From Aquimarina sp. AU58 (GTDB lineage Bacteria > Bacteroidota > Bacteroidia > Flavobacteriales > Flavobacteriaceae), in assembly GCF_900312745.1 (NCBI RefSeq), contig NZ_OMPD01000014.1, positions 1,488,001-1,552,000 on the forward strand: DNA of 64,000 nucleotides, written 5' to 3'. A program made the position numbers and the translations under genes. The notes under the pieces were generated by a model. The model had not been told where the DNA came from. It was given only the letters and a program-made list of their open reading frames with translations, and searched no databases. Below, piece by piece: positions 51,582-60,642 of the stretch (position 1 is the first letter of the stretch; every line of letters starts with the position of its first letter).

Positions 51582-52889
51582 TTATTCTTGCGTGATTTTT
51601 CGAATTTTATGATTACTGGTATCTGTAACATACAGTATGTGGTCTCTATCTATTATAATTCCATATGGGTAAGTAAATTGTGCCGAAGTACTTGTGCCGT
51701 CTGCAAACCCTTCTGTACTTCCTGCCAGGGTACTAACGACTCCTTGCGGTGTTATTTTTCTTATTTTGTGATTTTCAGTATCCGCCACGTATAGATTACT
51801 ATCTGTGTCTATTGTAATACCTAAAGGAAAGTTAAACTGAGCTATAGTACCAATGCCGTCTGCAAAACCTTGGGTACTTCCTGCCATGGTGCTCACTACC
51901 CCTTGCGGTGTTATTTTTCTTATTTTTTGATTTTCATAATCTGTCACATACAGATTACTATCTAGGTCTATTGCAATACCTAGAGGATAGCTAAACTTGG
52001 CCATAGTACCAGTGCCATCTGCAAAACCTTCAGTATTACCAGCCAAGGTACTTACCACCCCTTGTGGTGTTATTTTTCTTATTTTGTGATTGTAAGAATC
52101 GGCTATGTATAAATTATTATCTGTGTCTATTGCAATACCATAAGGTCTATTAAACTGGGCAACACTGCCTTGGCCATCTGCAAAACCTTCAGTATTACCA
52201 GCCAAGGTACTTACCACTCCTTGTGGTGTTATTTTTCTTATTTTATGATTACGAGTATCCGTTACGTATAGATTATTATCTGTATCTATTGCAATACTAC
52301 TGGGGCCATAAAACTGGGCTGCACTACTTTGACCATCGGCAAACCCTGAGGTGCTACCTGCCAATGTGCTTACCACCTCTTCTGGTGTTATTTTTCTTAT
52401 TTTGTGATTGTTAGAATCAGCTATGTATAGATTATTATCTGTATCTATTACAATACCAATAGGCCTATTAAACTGGGTAGAAATGCCTTGTCCATCTGCA
52501 AATCCTAGTGTACTACCGGCTATAGTACTTACATGTACCTCGGTAATAATATAGGAGAATTCTGGGCCGGTAAGTGTTGTACCATTTACAGATAAGGTTA
52601 CCAAACCCGAATATGCTTTGGGCGGCACTACCGCTTTAATTTGGGTGTTGCTTACTGATTGTACAGTACCTTCTTTGTCATTAAAAAATACGTGTACTTT
52701 ACTGATATCTTCGCCAAAATTATTGCCGTTAATGGTTACAATGGTAGTTTTTGGCCCACTGGTAGGGCTTATGTTGCTTAGAGTTGCTACTGGTGGTACT
52801 ACTGGAGGTGTGTTGCCATTATCATCACTACTACAACTTGCTAGCACTAGTACCAGCAATATCACTATACTGTTTTTTATTGTTTTCAT
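51582..52889 (-). CDS. TIG-NHL repeat lipoprotein, paralogue A
   Basis: A 435-residue lipoprotein of exactly the same length and plan as its downstream copy: lipobox Cys19 (ASCSSDD), TIG domain (about 35-115) and about six NHL repeats of 53 residues with the phrase KIRKITPQGVVST. Both end KITQE. The N-terminal 110 residues are almost identical between the copies, while some repeats differ, suggesting tandem duplication with gene conversion among repeats. It is the first gene of this part of the lipoprotein run, with its promoter in the 449-bp spacer upstream. Confidence 0.85.
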   Translation of the reverse strand: MKTIKNSIVILLVLVLASCSSDDNGNTPPVVPPVATLSNISPTSGPKTTIVTINGNNFGEDISKVHVFFNDKEGTVQSVSNTQIKAVVPPKAYSGLVTLSVNGTTLTGPEFSYIITEVHVSTIAGSTLGFADGQGISTQFNRPIGIVIDTDNNLYIADSNNHKIRKITPEEVVSTLAGSTSGFADGQSSAAQFYGPSSIAIDTDNNLYVTDTRNHKIRKITPQGVVSTLAGNTEGFADGQGSVAQFNRPYGIAIDTDNNLYIADSYNHKIRKITPQGVVSTLAGNTEGFADGTGTMAKFSYPLGIAIDLDSNLYVTDYENQKIRKITPQGVVSTMAGSTQGFADGIGTIAQFNFPLGITIDTDSNLYVADTENHKIRKITPQGVVSTLAGSTEGFADGTSTSAQFTYPYGIIIDRDHILYVTDTSNHKIRKITQE

Positions 52890-52962
52890 GTGTTCTTACT
52901 TTATCGTTTTTAAAAAATTTAATCTATGTTAACGTGAATACTGTTTAAGAGCAGGATACGTC

Positions 52963-53000
52963 ACTTCGAAATTCTGTAAGAATTTAGTATCGAGAAGTAC
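52963..53000. repeat. Hairpin element, outer arms ACTTCGA and TCGAGAAGT
   Basis: Outer arms ACTTCGA and TCGAGAAGT enclose a perfect AATTCT/AGAATT inner stem with a GTA loop. This looks like a small REP-type palindrome. The CTTCGA core is shared with the element at 53206-53290. Confidence 0.4.
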
Positions 53001-53205
53001 TTTTTAGCTATAAATTTTCTTGTTTTCGATACATCAAATCAGAGATTTGGCACTCAAATTGACGAAAATTTCCTATCTATTCTTCACGTTATGTTAGTAT
53101 AGGTTAGTGTTGTATTAGGCATATAGATTACTATCAATTTTATTTTTAGACGTACCCTTTGTTTTCCATTGATAATGTCGTTTAGTTAAGTTTTTAGTTG
53201 TCGGT

Positions 53206-53290
53206 CAGAGTCCTTCGATAAACTCAGGAAACCTGTCGAAGATTTTTGAAAACACAAATTTGGAATCACTTCGACAAGCTCAGTGTGACA
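53206..53290. repeat. REP-like element with CTTCGACAAGCTCAG repeats
   Basis: Two direct, imperfect copies of CTTCGAYAARCTCAG (near 53213-53227 and 53269-53283) and a CCTGTCGAAG arm form a hairpin-prone element. The CTTCGACAAGCTCAG sequence is, from memory, common in intergenic regions of flavobacterial genomes. Relatives appear within the peptide cassettes (near 11132-11148). Confidence 0.5.
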
Positions 53291-53338
53291 TATTGATTTA
53301 ATCTTATCCTTTAAGGTAAACAAGATTGATAATTCGGG

Positions 53339-53938
53339 TTAAAAGAAAGCAGAAATACCAATCCCCAGAAAAATAGAAGACAAGCTTTCTTTGTAACCAG
53401 ATGGTGCACCTTTAGGATTGACATCTTCCCAGGAATAGCTTACACTAGGTTCGATGGCGACATGATTTCCGAGGAAAAAAGCGTAACCAGCCCCAACTCT
53501 AAAACCAAAAATATTTGATTTTATATCTGTTGAGCCAAGCAATCCTCCATTGCTAGTTGTTTTAGAACTTGCTATACCAATAAGACCTTCGAAATAGATG
53601 TTGTTTTCTAGGTAATAACGTGCAAAAGGTCCAATACCAAAACCATTAGTGGTCGTTTCTATATCTCCAAAATCTGAATCTTGCTTTTCTTTGTTTGTAT
53701 TAATGCCTAATTCGAGACCAACGGCAAGATTATCGATTACAAAATATCCAACTTTTGGCGTTATTCTGGTAGTAAATGCGGTTGCTTTGTCATCATTTCT
53801 TTTTCGGGTAGTGAAATAAACATTAACACTTCCGTTAGCAATAAAACTCCCCTTTGTTTTGGCGTCAAATCCAGAGTCTTGTGCCTGGGATGAAACTATA
53901 AAAATGAATGATACGATTAATGTGGCTACTTTTTTCAT
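53339..53938 (-). CDS. Outer-membrane beta-barrel protein
   Basis: A 199-residue exported protein (signal peptide 1-19, ending SSQAQ) with eight alternating beta strands and a C-terminal Phe-Phe (GIGISAFF). The fold resembles OmpW/OmpA-type porin-like barrels ('Outer membrane protein beta-barrel domain'), with strands FGIGPFARYYLENNIYFEG and FGFRVGAGYAFFLGNHVAIEPSVSYSW-like. Its role is unknown. It follows the DUF3108-like gene by 12 bp and probably shares its transcript. Confidence 0.75.
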   Translation of the reverse strand: MKKVATLIVSFIFIVSSQAQDSGFDAKTKGSFIANGSVNVYFTTRKRNDDKATAFTTRITPKVGYFVIDNLAVGLELGINTNKEKQDSDFGDIETTTNGFGIGPFARYYLENNIYFEGLIGIASSKTTSNGGLLGSTDIKSNIFGFRVGAGYAFFLGNHVAIEPSVSYSWEDVNPKGAPSGYKESLSSIFLGIGISAFF

Positions 53939-53950
53939 AATGATTTAATT

Positions 53951-54670
53951 TTAGTTAATTTGATATAAGATGCTTTTTGTGATTAGTTTTCCGTTTGCTT
54001 TGCGTGTTTCTTCTTTTACCATACCCACACCTTCTGCTATCCATTGTTTAGTGTGTTGTATCGTGGTCATTCCCATGGTTAACTCGTTGGTATAGGTAAT
54101 TACATAGCAATCAAAAGTTCCTGCAGGGGTAGTAACTTGCTCTTTTGCAATTACTTTTCTGTTTTGCATATTGGTGGTCATATTTATGTTCATGATTCCC
54201 GCATTTACAGACATGTGTACAGATGCATTAGGTAATTCCTGACCAATAGATAAACTATTGGGGAAAGAGATGTCATCTCCCGTAATACTATATTCCATGT
54301 CATTATATTGATCAAGTATACCAGGGGCAATAAAAGTTTCGGGATCTAAACGAGTCGTTTTTCCCGAACAATTGGCTTTAAATGATGAGGTGACAATTGA
54401 TTTATTGTTCTTGCCATTTTTTAGATGCATAGCAATAGTAATAACACTTTGAGTAGTTGTGTTTTTTACATCGGTTACCTTAAATTCGGTTATGGTAGAG
54501 AGACGTTCCTTTTTATTATATTGATGAATGATTAGTTCTTTACCTTTCTCGCTAGCATAAAATTTACTACAATTGTTGTTTTGAGCAGAAACCGATGTGA
54601 GTACCAGTACAGCAATTAAAAAAGCGATATGTTTTATCTGTTTGTATTTCATTTTTTTGATATGTGTCAT
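53951..54670 (-). CDS. Exported DUF3108/TapB-like protein
   Basis: A 240-residue exported protein of the DUF3108-like or TapB-like family. The mature part has the beta-rich pattern YNDMEYSITGDDISFPNSLSIGQELP, then KVIAKEQVTTPAGTFDCYVI and 'HTKQWIAEGVGMVKEETRKANGKLI', the typical C-terminal phrase. The ATG at 54670 is preferred (MTHIKKMKYKQIKHIAF, giving a signal peptide ending VSAQ); an ATG at 54652 is equally possible. A longer frame starting at 54730 would overlap the upstream gene by 53 bp and add a non-signal N-terminus. Confidence 0.68.
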   Translation of the reverse strand: MTHIKKMKYKQIKHIAFLIAVLVLTSVSAQNNNCSKFYASEKGKELIIHQYNKKERLSTITEFKVTDVKNTTTQSVITIAMHLKNGKNNKSIVTSSFKANCSGKTTRLDPETFIAPGILDQYNDMEYSITGDDISFPNSLSIGQELPNASVHMSVNAGIMNINMTTNMQNRKVIAKEQVTTPAGTFDCYVITYTNELTMGMTTIQHTKQWIAEGVGMVKEETRKANGKLITKSILYQIN

Positions 54671-54677
54671 GATGGTT

Positions 54678-55931
54678 TTATGGATTAAACCGAATTCTAA
54701 TAGATTCTCCATTTTGCTCCACCAGTTCATAGGTTCGATCTATTGCATCTTGTATGTAATCTGCATAATTGAAATTGTTAGGTAAATTGATCAAATTCAC
54801 ATAATTCTCTTCGAAACGAGAAGTGTCTTCAAAATAATTGGTATAATCAGAGAGACTTTCTGGTAGCTGTGGAAGTGTTACTTTATTTGTACCATTATTC
54901 GGAATGGTAATGTCCCAAAAAAGGTTTTTGGCGGCGGGATTTATAATTTGAGTTTCGATATTGGTACATAAATAAATGCCGGATGGTTGTACTTGTAGAC
55001 TGTTTGATGTAGAGGTGTATGAAAAATCCCAGTTTGGTTTTGTAACAGATACTATTTCAGGTAAAATATTAGTTTTAATTGCTTTGCTATGTCGTACTCC
55101 ATCAGGATATGATGCTCCATAGCTTGTTAAGTAATACTCAAAGCCATCAGTGATTTCCATATGTTGAGGAAAATTACTTTCGAGATTAACATATCTGTTG
55201 GTGTCATAAATAGCAGAAAGATCAGCGTAATTATCATCTGAAGTATCATTTAACGTTATAGAGCGTGTAGGTACTATGGTGAAATCTGCAAAACCTAAAT
55301 CTCTATTTTCAATTTCTTTATAATTATCGATCCATGTATATCCATAAACCACCGGATCTACATCATTTGGTTTATACTTTATTTTTAGAAAAATTTTATC
55401 AGCAGAACCTTCTTTATTATATGCATAGGTTTTGGTAGGAGCACTGGTTAGGGGATCTGTTCCATCGGTAACAGTTCTGTTTTTTAGTCCATAAACAGAA
55501 AGCCTGATTTGAGTAGCCCCTGTTAGATTTAGAGTGAACTTTATGCTACCGTTTCTAGTGGGGCGGTAATTAGGAGCAATTGCACTACTACCCACAGGTA
55601 CATCTTTGATAGTGATTAGACCTTTATAACTATCTGTTTCTAAAAGGGTAGTAAGCATAAAACTATTTGAGGCATATCCTTTTGCGGTTAGCGTGTAAAT
55701 CCCTGGTATTTTGTTGGTTTCTACACTGGTTAAAATTTCGCCTTCTGCATTGTTAGCTATGATCATATTAGGCAAACTGTTTACACTAAGGTTAGAATAA
55801 TCAAATGTTGCTAATATGATTTCTTGATTAGGGTCTATCCCAGGATTGTTGTCGTCGTTTGAACAAGACAAGAATATGGCAATCGATAGCGATAATAAAA
55901 ATGTATATAAAATAGATTTTGATGTTTTCAT
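54678..55931 (-). CDS. Unknown surface lipoprotein
   Basis: A 417-residue lipoprotein (lipobox Cys23 in LSCSNDD). No named family is recognised. The mature part looks beta-rich throughout; segments such as TLTAKGYASNSFMLTTLLE, FTLNLTGATQIRLSVYGLKN and 'YEYYLTSYGASYPDGVRHSK' suggest a carbohydrate- or protein-binding surface domain. It lies 64 bp downstream of the Kelch-like gene and 7 bp from the next gene, so it probably belongs to the same operon. Confidence 0.55.
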   Translation of the reverse strand: MKTSKSILYTFLLSLSIAIFLSCSNDDNNPGIDPNQEIILATFDYSNLSVNSLPNMIIANNAEGEILTSVETNKIPGIYTLTAKGYASNSFMLTTLLETDSYKGLITIKDVPVGSSAIAPNYRPTRNGSIKFTLNLTGATQIRLSVYGLKNRTVTDGTDPLTSAPTKTYAYNKEGSADKIFLKIKYKPNDVDPVVYGYTWIDNYKEIENRDLGFADFTIVPTRSITLNDTSDDNYADLSAIYDTNRYVNLESNFPQHMEITDGFEYYLTSYGASYPDGVRHSKAIKTNILPEIVSVTKPNWDFSYTSTSNSLQVQPSGIYLCTNIETQIINPAAKNLFWDITIPNNGTNKVTLPQLPESLSDYTNYFEDTSRFEENYVNLINLPNNFNYADYIQDAIDRTYELVEQNGESIRIRFNP

Positions 55932-55995
55932 TTTTTTAAGATTTAGATTTTAATAAATTCTACTCTTCAGCTTCATTTTTTTGATCAAGAAGTCC

Positions 55996-57012
55996 TTAAT
56001 CTTCTTTTAAGCTTCGTATTTCACCGGTTCTTCGGGAGCCTCCTGTACCATCGGATTGATTGCCTCCAAAAAGCCATATCTCATCATTAAATACTAATGC
56101 TGTGTAACTATTGATACCTTCTCTTCCTGGTCTGGGGCCTTCATAGCTGGTCCAGGTCATCATATCTGATGAATACCATATCTCGTTATTAAACTCGGTA
56201 AGGTTATCTTTACCAGCAATGACCCATACTTTATCGTTGTAAACTGTTGCAGAATGTGCATTTCTTTCTGAAAACAGCGTAGTAGGGCTAACTTCTGTCC
56301 ATAAACTACCATTGGTACTGGTCCATATTTCATTTACTTTGTTGGCGGCTATATCTTCTCCTCCTAATAGATACATTGTATCATTAAAAACAACACCTTT
56401 TTGTCCTGCTCTTCCAGGGAACGCATTATCGGTTTCTTGTATCCAGTTTAAACCATTTGCTGTTGACCATACCTCGGTTTGGTTAGTTGTGCGATTACCT
56501 TTTGTCACATACATTTTACTGTTATATACCAAGGTTTCATGAGCCGATAAAGCTCCAAAAGGAGGTGATAATTCACTCCAGGAAATCCCATCTGTTGAAT
56601 GCCATATATTGGTATAAGGAACATCTGCAATGTCTTTACCGCCTATAAGCCAAAGCTGACCATTAAACGTAGTTAATGTAGCCCCCGAACGAAAAGATGT
56701 AAAGCTTGCTGGTGTAGTGCTAGAAAGAGGAATGGTAGCCCAATCAATACCGTTATTGCTAGACCAAAGAAAATAAGGTCCAGAACTACCATATGAATTG
56801 TAACCTCCGACAGCATAAATTTTTCCATCAAAAATAGCCATTGCAACTCCTGCAAATTCACCCATTTGATCTTCTTCGGTCTGTACTGTAAAGGTTAAAG
56901 AAAGTTCTTCTCCTCCTCGTATAGGAGTAATATTGTCATCATCTAAGTCACATGAAAAATGGGTGACTGTAAGGATGATTAATAATAGTACATTGATTTT
57001 TTTTGTTTTCAT
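55996..57012 (-). CDS. Kelch-repeat surface lipoprotein
   Basis: A 338-residue lipoprotein (lipobox Cys21 in FSCDLD). Residues about 45-330 form about six Kelch-type blades, each with the GG/WSSxxGxxW pattern (IYAVGGYN, LWSSNNGIDWATI, LWLIGGKDIADVPYTNIWHSTDG, MYLLGGEDIAANKVNEIWTSTNG, IWLFGGNQSDG). Such propellers bind proteins or glycans. It is the first annotated gene of the minus-strand lipoprotein run facing the hybrid kinase; its promoter and the TATGTAAC sites lie upstream. Confidence 0.75.
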   Translation of the reverse strand: MKTKKINVLLLIILTVTHFSCDLDDDNITPIRGGEELSLTFTVQTEEDQMGEFAGVAMAIFDGKIYAVGGYNSYGSSGPYFLWSSNNGIDWATIPLSSTTPASFTSFRSGATLTTFNGQLWLIGGKDIADVPYTNIWHSTDGISWSELSPPFGALSAHETLVYNSKMYVTKGNRTTNQTEVWSTANGLNWIQETDNAFPGRAGQKGVVFNDTMYLLGGEDIAANKVNEIWTSTNGSLWTEVSPTTLFSERNAHSATVYNDKVWVIAGKDNLTEFNNEIWYSSDMMTWTSYEGPRPGREGINSYTALVFNDEIWLFGGNQSDGTGGSRRTGEIRSLKED

Positions 57013-57086
57013 TTCTTTACTTTTAGAGTTTTACATCTTTATATCATTAGGCAATGAATATTGTTACCCGTGTTAAGAATGTTCTC

Positions 57087-57239
57087 TTATTTTTTGAATT
57101 TTACTTCCTTAATGATTTTGTTTTTATGTGTGATTTTTAATGTATAGATTCCGTTTTCTAAATGGGTTATATTTAGGTATATACTATTTGTAGGAGAATG
57201 ATTGAGGTGTCCTTTGTAAATCTTTCTTTTTTTATTCAT
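57087..57239 (-). pseudogene. T9SS C-terminal sorting-domain remnant
   Basis: A 50-codon frame encodes a T9SS sorting-tail-like sequence: RKIYKGHLN, then SIYLNITHLENGIYTLKI and IIKEVKFKK before the stop. This matches the second half of the type A sorting domain ('LxNGIYxLKI ... K'). In frame upstream there are only seven codons (FIDRYAG) before a stop, so no signal peptide or cargo domain is present. It is probably the tail of a lost T9SS-secreted protein; a free-standing expressed tail is unlikely. Confidence 0.55.
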
Positions 57240-57324
57240 GCCTGCATATCGATCAATGAATCAGACTTTGTTTTTAGACTTGATTGTGTAAAGCTAGAAT
57301 ATGTAAAAGAGGATCGTTATAAGG

Positions 57325-57353
57325 TATGTAACAAAGACTATGAATTATGTAAC
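57325..57353. promoter_or_regulatory. TATGTAAC direct repeat, 21-bp spacing
   Basis: TATGTAAC occurs at 57325-57332 and 57346-57353, same strand and exactly 21 bp (two helical turns) apart, as AraC-type proteins use for paired sites. It lies between the lipoprotein run and the hybrid kinase with an AraC output domain. Confidence 0.5.
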
Positions 57354-57484
57354 ATTAAGAAATAGGGGGAGGTACCCCTTTTGTTAGGGGTGTTTTTTGA
57401 AATGTAAACAGCCTATTTCTTTTGATTTTCTTTCTAAAAGTGAAATAAACTTTTCGTACTTTAACAGATAGCAATGCTATAAAT

Positions 57485-57507
57485 TATGTAACAATATTGG
57501 TTACATA
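57485..57507. promoter_or_regulatory. TATGTAAC inverted repeat
   Basis: TATGTAAC and its reverse complement GTTACATA flank a 7-base spacer. This is the same octamer as at 57325 and 57346, here inverted and about 106 bp before the kinase start, making it a plausible autoregulatory site. Confidence 0.5.
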
Positions 57508-57612
57508 TGGTATAATGATGCTAATGAAAATAATGTATCATTGTAATTTTGATTATAACCGTTTGTACAACTTAAATTTATCTTTAGTATCAAAAATTTC
57601 TCTTACATTTTT

Positions 57613-60600
57613 TTGTTATTTCTTACCTCTTCTTACTTATGTTGGGCTCAGGAATCTGTAGTAAATCCGACAAAAGTTGTATTTGAAGAAATAATTATCA
57701 CTTCTGATGATGGGCTTCAGGCATGGGAAAATATTGATGTATTTTATGAAGATGAAGAAGGGATTATTTGGTCACTTATAGAAGATGGTTTATATCGGTA
57801 TAATGGATATTCTGCTGTAAATGTGACTAGTTTTTTGTCTCGTTTTCATAATCTGGATGTAGGGAACCAGGCTGGAACAAGATTTTTGATTGATAATGAT
57901 ATTATTTGGTATGGAGAACGTAAAGGATTGTATAAGATAAATCTAGAAAAACGTACTTCAGAAAAAATATTTTTAGAAGAACCGTTACATCTTCCTAATT
58001 GGCGAAATTTCATTTTGCAATTGAAATCAATAGCCGATACATTATATATAGGTACTTCTAATGGAATCTATATCGTAGATAAAAAATCAAATATTGTTTT
58101 AAAGAAGTATTTAACCAACGGGATTGATATTCATCATCGTAATAGCTCACATGCTGTAGAATCTTTTTTTGTAAACGCAAAAAATAATATCATTTGGGTG
58201 GCATTACCTGATGGTTTTTATAAAATCAACATCAAAAACGATCACATAGAGCATTACCAGATTAAAGATGCTCCATATATCTATCCTCATAATTTTCATG
58301 ATATAATACGCTATGATAATGTATTTTTAATGCCTACTCATGGTTTAGGAATGGTAGAGTTTAATGTAGAAACCAAGCAGTTTTCACGTTTTGAAACCAA
58401 AGTACATGAGAAATGGAGTCGTGCTGATAATGTTATTCGATCGGCAATTCCCTTAAACGATAGTACGTTACTGGTTAATGTAGTTAATTTGGGAAATGCG
58501 CTTTACAATAGGCATACAAAAAAATATGAGTGGTTAGAAACACCAGAACCTATGAAAGATGGTGTTTTCTTAAACTTAGATAGAAGCGGATTTGTATGGG
58601 CGTCGAAACGAGGAAGAATATTTCGTTCTACCCAGCCTGTGGTTAAAACCACTCAGCATTTTAATCATAGCATTGATATAAGCAGTTTTGTCGCTAATAA
58701 TGTTTTAAAAAGCAGACCTTCTATCGAGGGTTATTCTACTATAGATCTTAAAGAAGGAGAACGAAATGTAGTATTAGATTTTTCTATTTCTAAGCCTTAT
58801 GTTTTAGATTCTATAGCGTATAAATACCGATTAAATTCGGAAAAATGGATTCCTATAAAAACACAAAATGTGCTAAGTCTTTTTGATCTGACTGCTGGCA
58901 AAAAGAATTTGACTATTCAAGCATTTGATGAAGATAAAAATGTGTTAGCAATACGAGAATTAGTATTCATTGTTCATCAACCTTTTTATCAATCTATATA
59001 TTTTATCGGTAGTTGTGTTTTTTTTCTCTTAATTGCAATATACTTATTAGGGAGGTATAGTATGTTTAGAAAAACTACCAAAAAATTACAAGAATTAGAT
59101 AAAGCAAAATCTAAATTCTTCGCTAATATTTCTCATGAATTTCGTACACCTCTTACCTTAATTTCGGGACCTATTCAACAACAACTTAAAAAAGAAAAAC
59201 TTGATCCGATTGAACGTGCCAATTTTGAAATGGCGCAACGAAACTCACATAAGTTACTTTCTCTGGTAGATCAACTTTTAGACCTTTCGAAAATAGAAAC
59301 AGGAAATTTAAAGCTTAAGATAAGTCAACAAGACGTAATCTCTTTTATAGGGAGTATAGCCGATAGTTTTACATATTTGGCCACAGAAAAAAAGATTAAC
59401 TACCTCACGTATATAAATAAAACCCAGACTATAACATGGTTTGATAAGGATATAGTAGAAAAGGTAGTTGTAAATCTGGTATCTAATGCCATAAAGTATA
59501 CACCAAACAAGGGATCTATGGTATGCAATGCTACGGTAAAAGAAAATGAATTACACTTTGTGGTAAAGAATACAGGTAAAGGGCTTACCAAAGAAGAAGA
59601 AGTCAAAGTTTTTGAACGATTTTATCAGATTAACGAAAACAAAGAAGGAATTGGTATTGGTTTGGCTTTGGTAAAGGAATTGGTCTCGTTGCATAAAGGA
59701 ACTATAAGTGTAGAAAGCATTCCTAATGAATGGACAGTCTTCACTGTAACATTACCTATCGCTAAAAAATCTTTTTCTAAAAAAGAATTTATAGATGATT
59801 CTATTGCTATTTCCAGAAATGAAATGGGTAATTCTGCTAGTGAATATAAAGAAGAACAGACTGTAGAAGCAGATAAAACAAATGAAGATTTGCCCATTTT
59901 ACTCATTGTAGATGATAATGATGATATTCGAAGTTATGTAGAACAGATATTTACAAAACATTATACCATCGTAAAAGCCAAAAATGGAAAGGAAGGGATT
60001 GAACAAGCCATAGTGCATATCCCAGATATTATTATTAGTGATATTATGATGCCAGTAAAAAATGGTGTTGAGCTATGTAATGCATTAAAAAGTGATGAGC
60101 GTACTAGTCATATCCCTATTGTTCTATTAACTGCAAAAGCAGGAGATGAAAACAAATTAGAAGGCATAAAGACAGGTGCAGATGATTATATCACTAAACC
60201 ATTTCATGAAGGCGTACTAAAAGAACGTATAAACAAACTGATAGAAGTTCGCAAAAAATTACAATCGCGATACAGTCAGGAAGTTATTTTAAGACCAAAA
60301 GATGTAACTATAACCTCTGTAGAAGAACAGTTTTTAAGCCGTATGCAAAAGGTATTGGACGAAAATTTGGTAGAATCTTCTTTTTCGATAGCACTGTTTA
60401 GTCAGGCATTAGGTATGAGTCGTATGCAACTGCACAGAAAGTTGAAGGCATTAACAGGGTTGTCTGCTTCAGAATTTATTCGTTCTCAACGCCTAAAATT
60501 AGCGGCACAATTACTTAAAAAATCCGATATTAATGTATCTCAAGTAGGATATAGTGTTGGTTTTAATGATCATGCATATTTTAGTAAGTGTTTTAAAGAA

Positions 60601-60642
60601 ATGTATCATTGTACACCTAATGAGTACAGTAAGAAAAAATAA
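57613..60642 (+). CDS. Hybrid two-component sensor-regulator (HTCS, AraC output)
   Basis: A 1009-residue one-piece signalling protein. A periplasmic beta-propeller (about 40-385) and a Y_Y_Y domain (about 390-455) precede one membrane helix (about 459-482), then HisKA with His508 (ISHEFRTPL), HATPase, a receiver domain with Asp810 (ISDIMMPVKNG) and Lys860 region (ITKPFHEG), and an AraC helix-turn-helix (about 905-1009). HTCS proteins usually detect glycans for polysaccharide utilisation; this one has about half the usual propeller. Its start is unclear: the frame opens with TTG 57613 and no ATG is in frame upstream to a stop at 57556, while a short signal peptide-like stretch precedes the TTG. 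Confidence 0.85.
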   Translation: MLFLTSSYLCWAQESVVNPTKVVFEEIIITSDDGLQAWENIDVFYEDEEGIIWSLIEDGLYRYNGYSAVNVTSFLSRFHNLDVGNQAGTRFLIDNDIIWYGERKGLYKINLEKRTSEKIFLEEPLHLPNWRNFILQLKSIADTLYIGTSNGIYIVDKKSNIVLKKYLTNGIDIHHRNSSHAVESFFVNAKNNIIWVALPDGFYKINIKNDHIEHYQIKDAPYIYPHNFHDIIRYDNVFLMPTHGLGMVEFNVETKQFSRFETKVHEKWSRADNVIRSAIPLNDSTLLVNVVNLGNALYNRHTKKYEWLETPEPMKDGVFLNLDRSGFVWASKRGRIFRSTQPVVKTTQHFNHSIDISSFVANNVLKSRPSIEGYSTIDLKEGERNVVLDFSISKPYVLDSIAYKYRLNSEKWIPIKTQNVLSLFDLTAGKKNLTIQAFDEDKNVLAIRELVFIVHQPFYQSIYFIGSCVFFLLIAIYLLGRYSMFRKTTKKLQELDKAKSKFFANISHEFRTPLTLISGPIQQQLKKEKLDPIERANFEMAQRNSHKLLSLVDQLLDLSKIETGNLKLKISQQDVISFIGSIADSFTYLATEKKINYLTYINKTQTITWFDKDIVEKVVVNLVSNAIKYTPNKGSMVCNATVKENELHFVVKNTGKGLTKEEEVKVFERFYQINENKEGIGIGLALVKELVSLHKGTISVESIPNEWTVFTVTLPIAKKSFSKKEFIDDSIAISRNEMGNSASEYKEEQTVEADKTNEDLPILLIVDDNDDIRSYVEQIFTKHYTIVKAKNGKEGIEQAIVHIPDIIISDIMMPVKNGVELCNALKSDERTSHIPIVLLTAKAGDENKLEGIKTGADDYITKPFHEGVLKERINKLIEVRKKLQSRYSQEVILRPKDVTITSVEEQFLSRMQKVLDENLVESSFSIALFSQALGMSRMQLHRKLKALTGLSASEFIRSQRLKLAAQLLKKSDINVSQVGYSVGFNDHAYFSKCFKEMYHCTPNEYSKKK

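Larger units (their letters stand above)
52890..53338. other. Spacer with REP-like palindromes
   Basis: A 449-bp non-coding spacer between the beta-barrel gene and the TIG-NHL operon. It contains the promoter region of paralogue A, a hairpin at 52963-53000 and a palindromic repeat at 53206-53290; the rest is AT-rich without a supported frame. Confidence 0.5.
57013..57612. other. Divergent control region with T9SS remnant
   Basis: A 600-bp region between the Kelch-like gene (-) and the hybrid kinase (+). It contains the T9SS-tail remnant (57087-57239), four TATGTAAC octamers (two direct, two inverted) and a GGTACCCC-containing hairpin near 57368-57392. The kinase transcript and the lipoprotein transcript should both start here. 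Confidence 0.5.

Noticed and set aside
50263..52889. CRISPR-like regular repeats
   Set aside because: The about 159-bp periodicity lies inside reading frames and encodes NHL repeats; the intervals are not unique spacers.
57485..57507. Inverted TATGTAAC as a terminator
   Set aside because: The arms are AT-rich and no T tract follows; an operator reading fits better with the other octamers.
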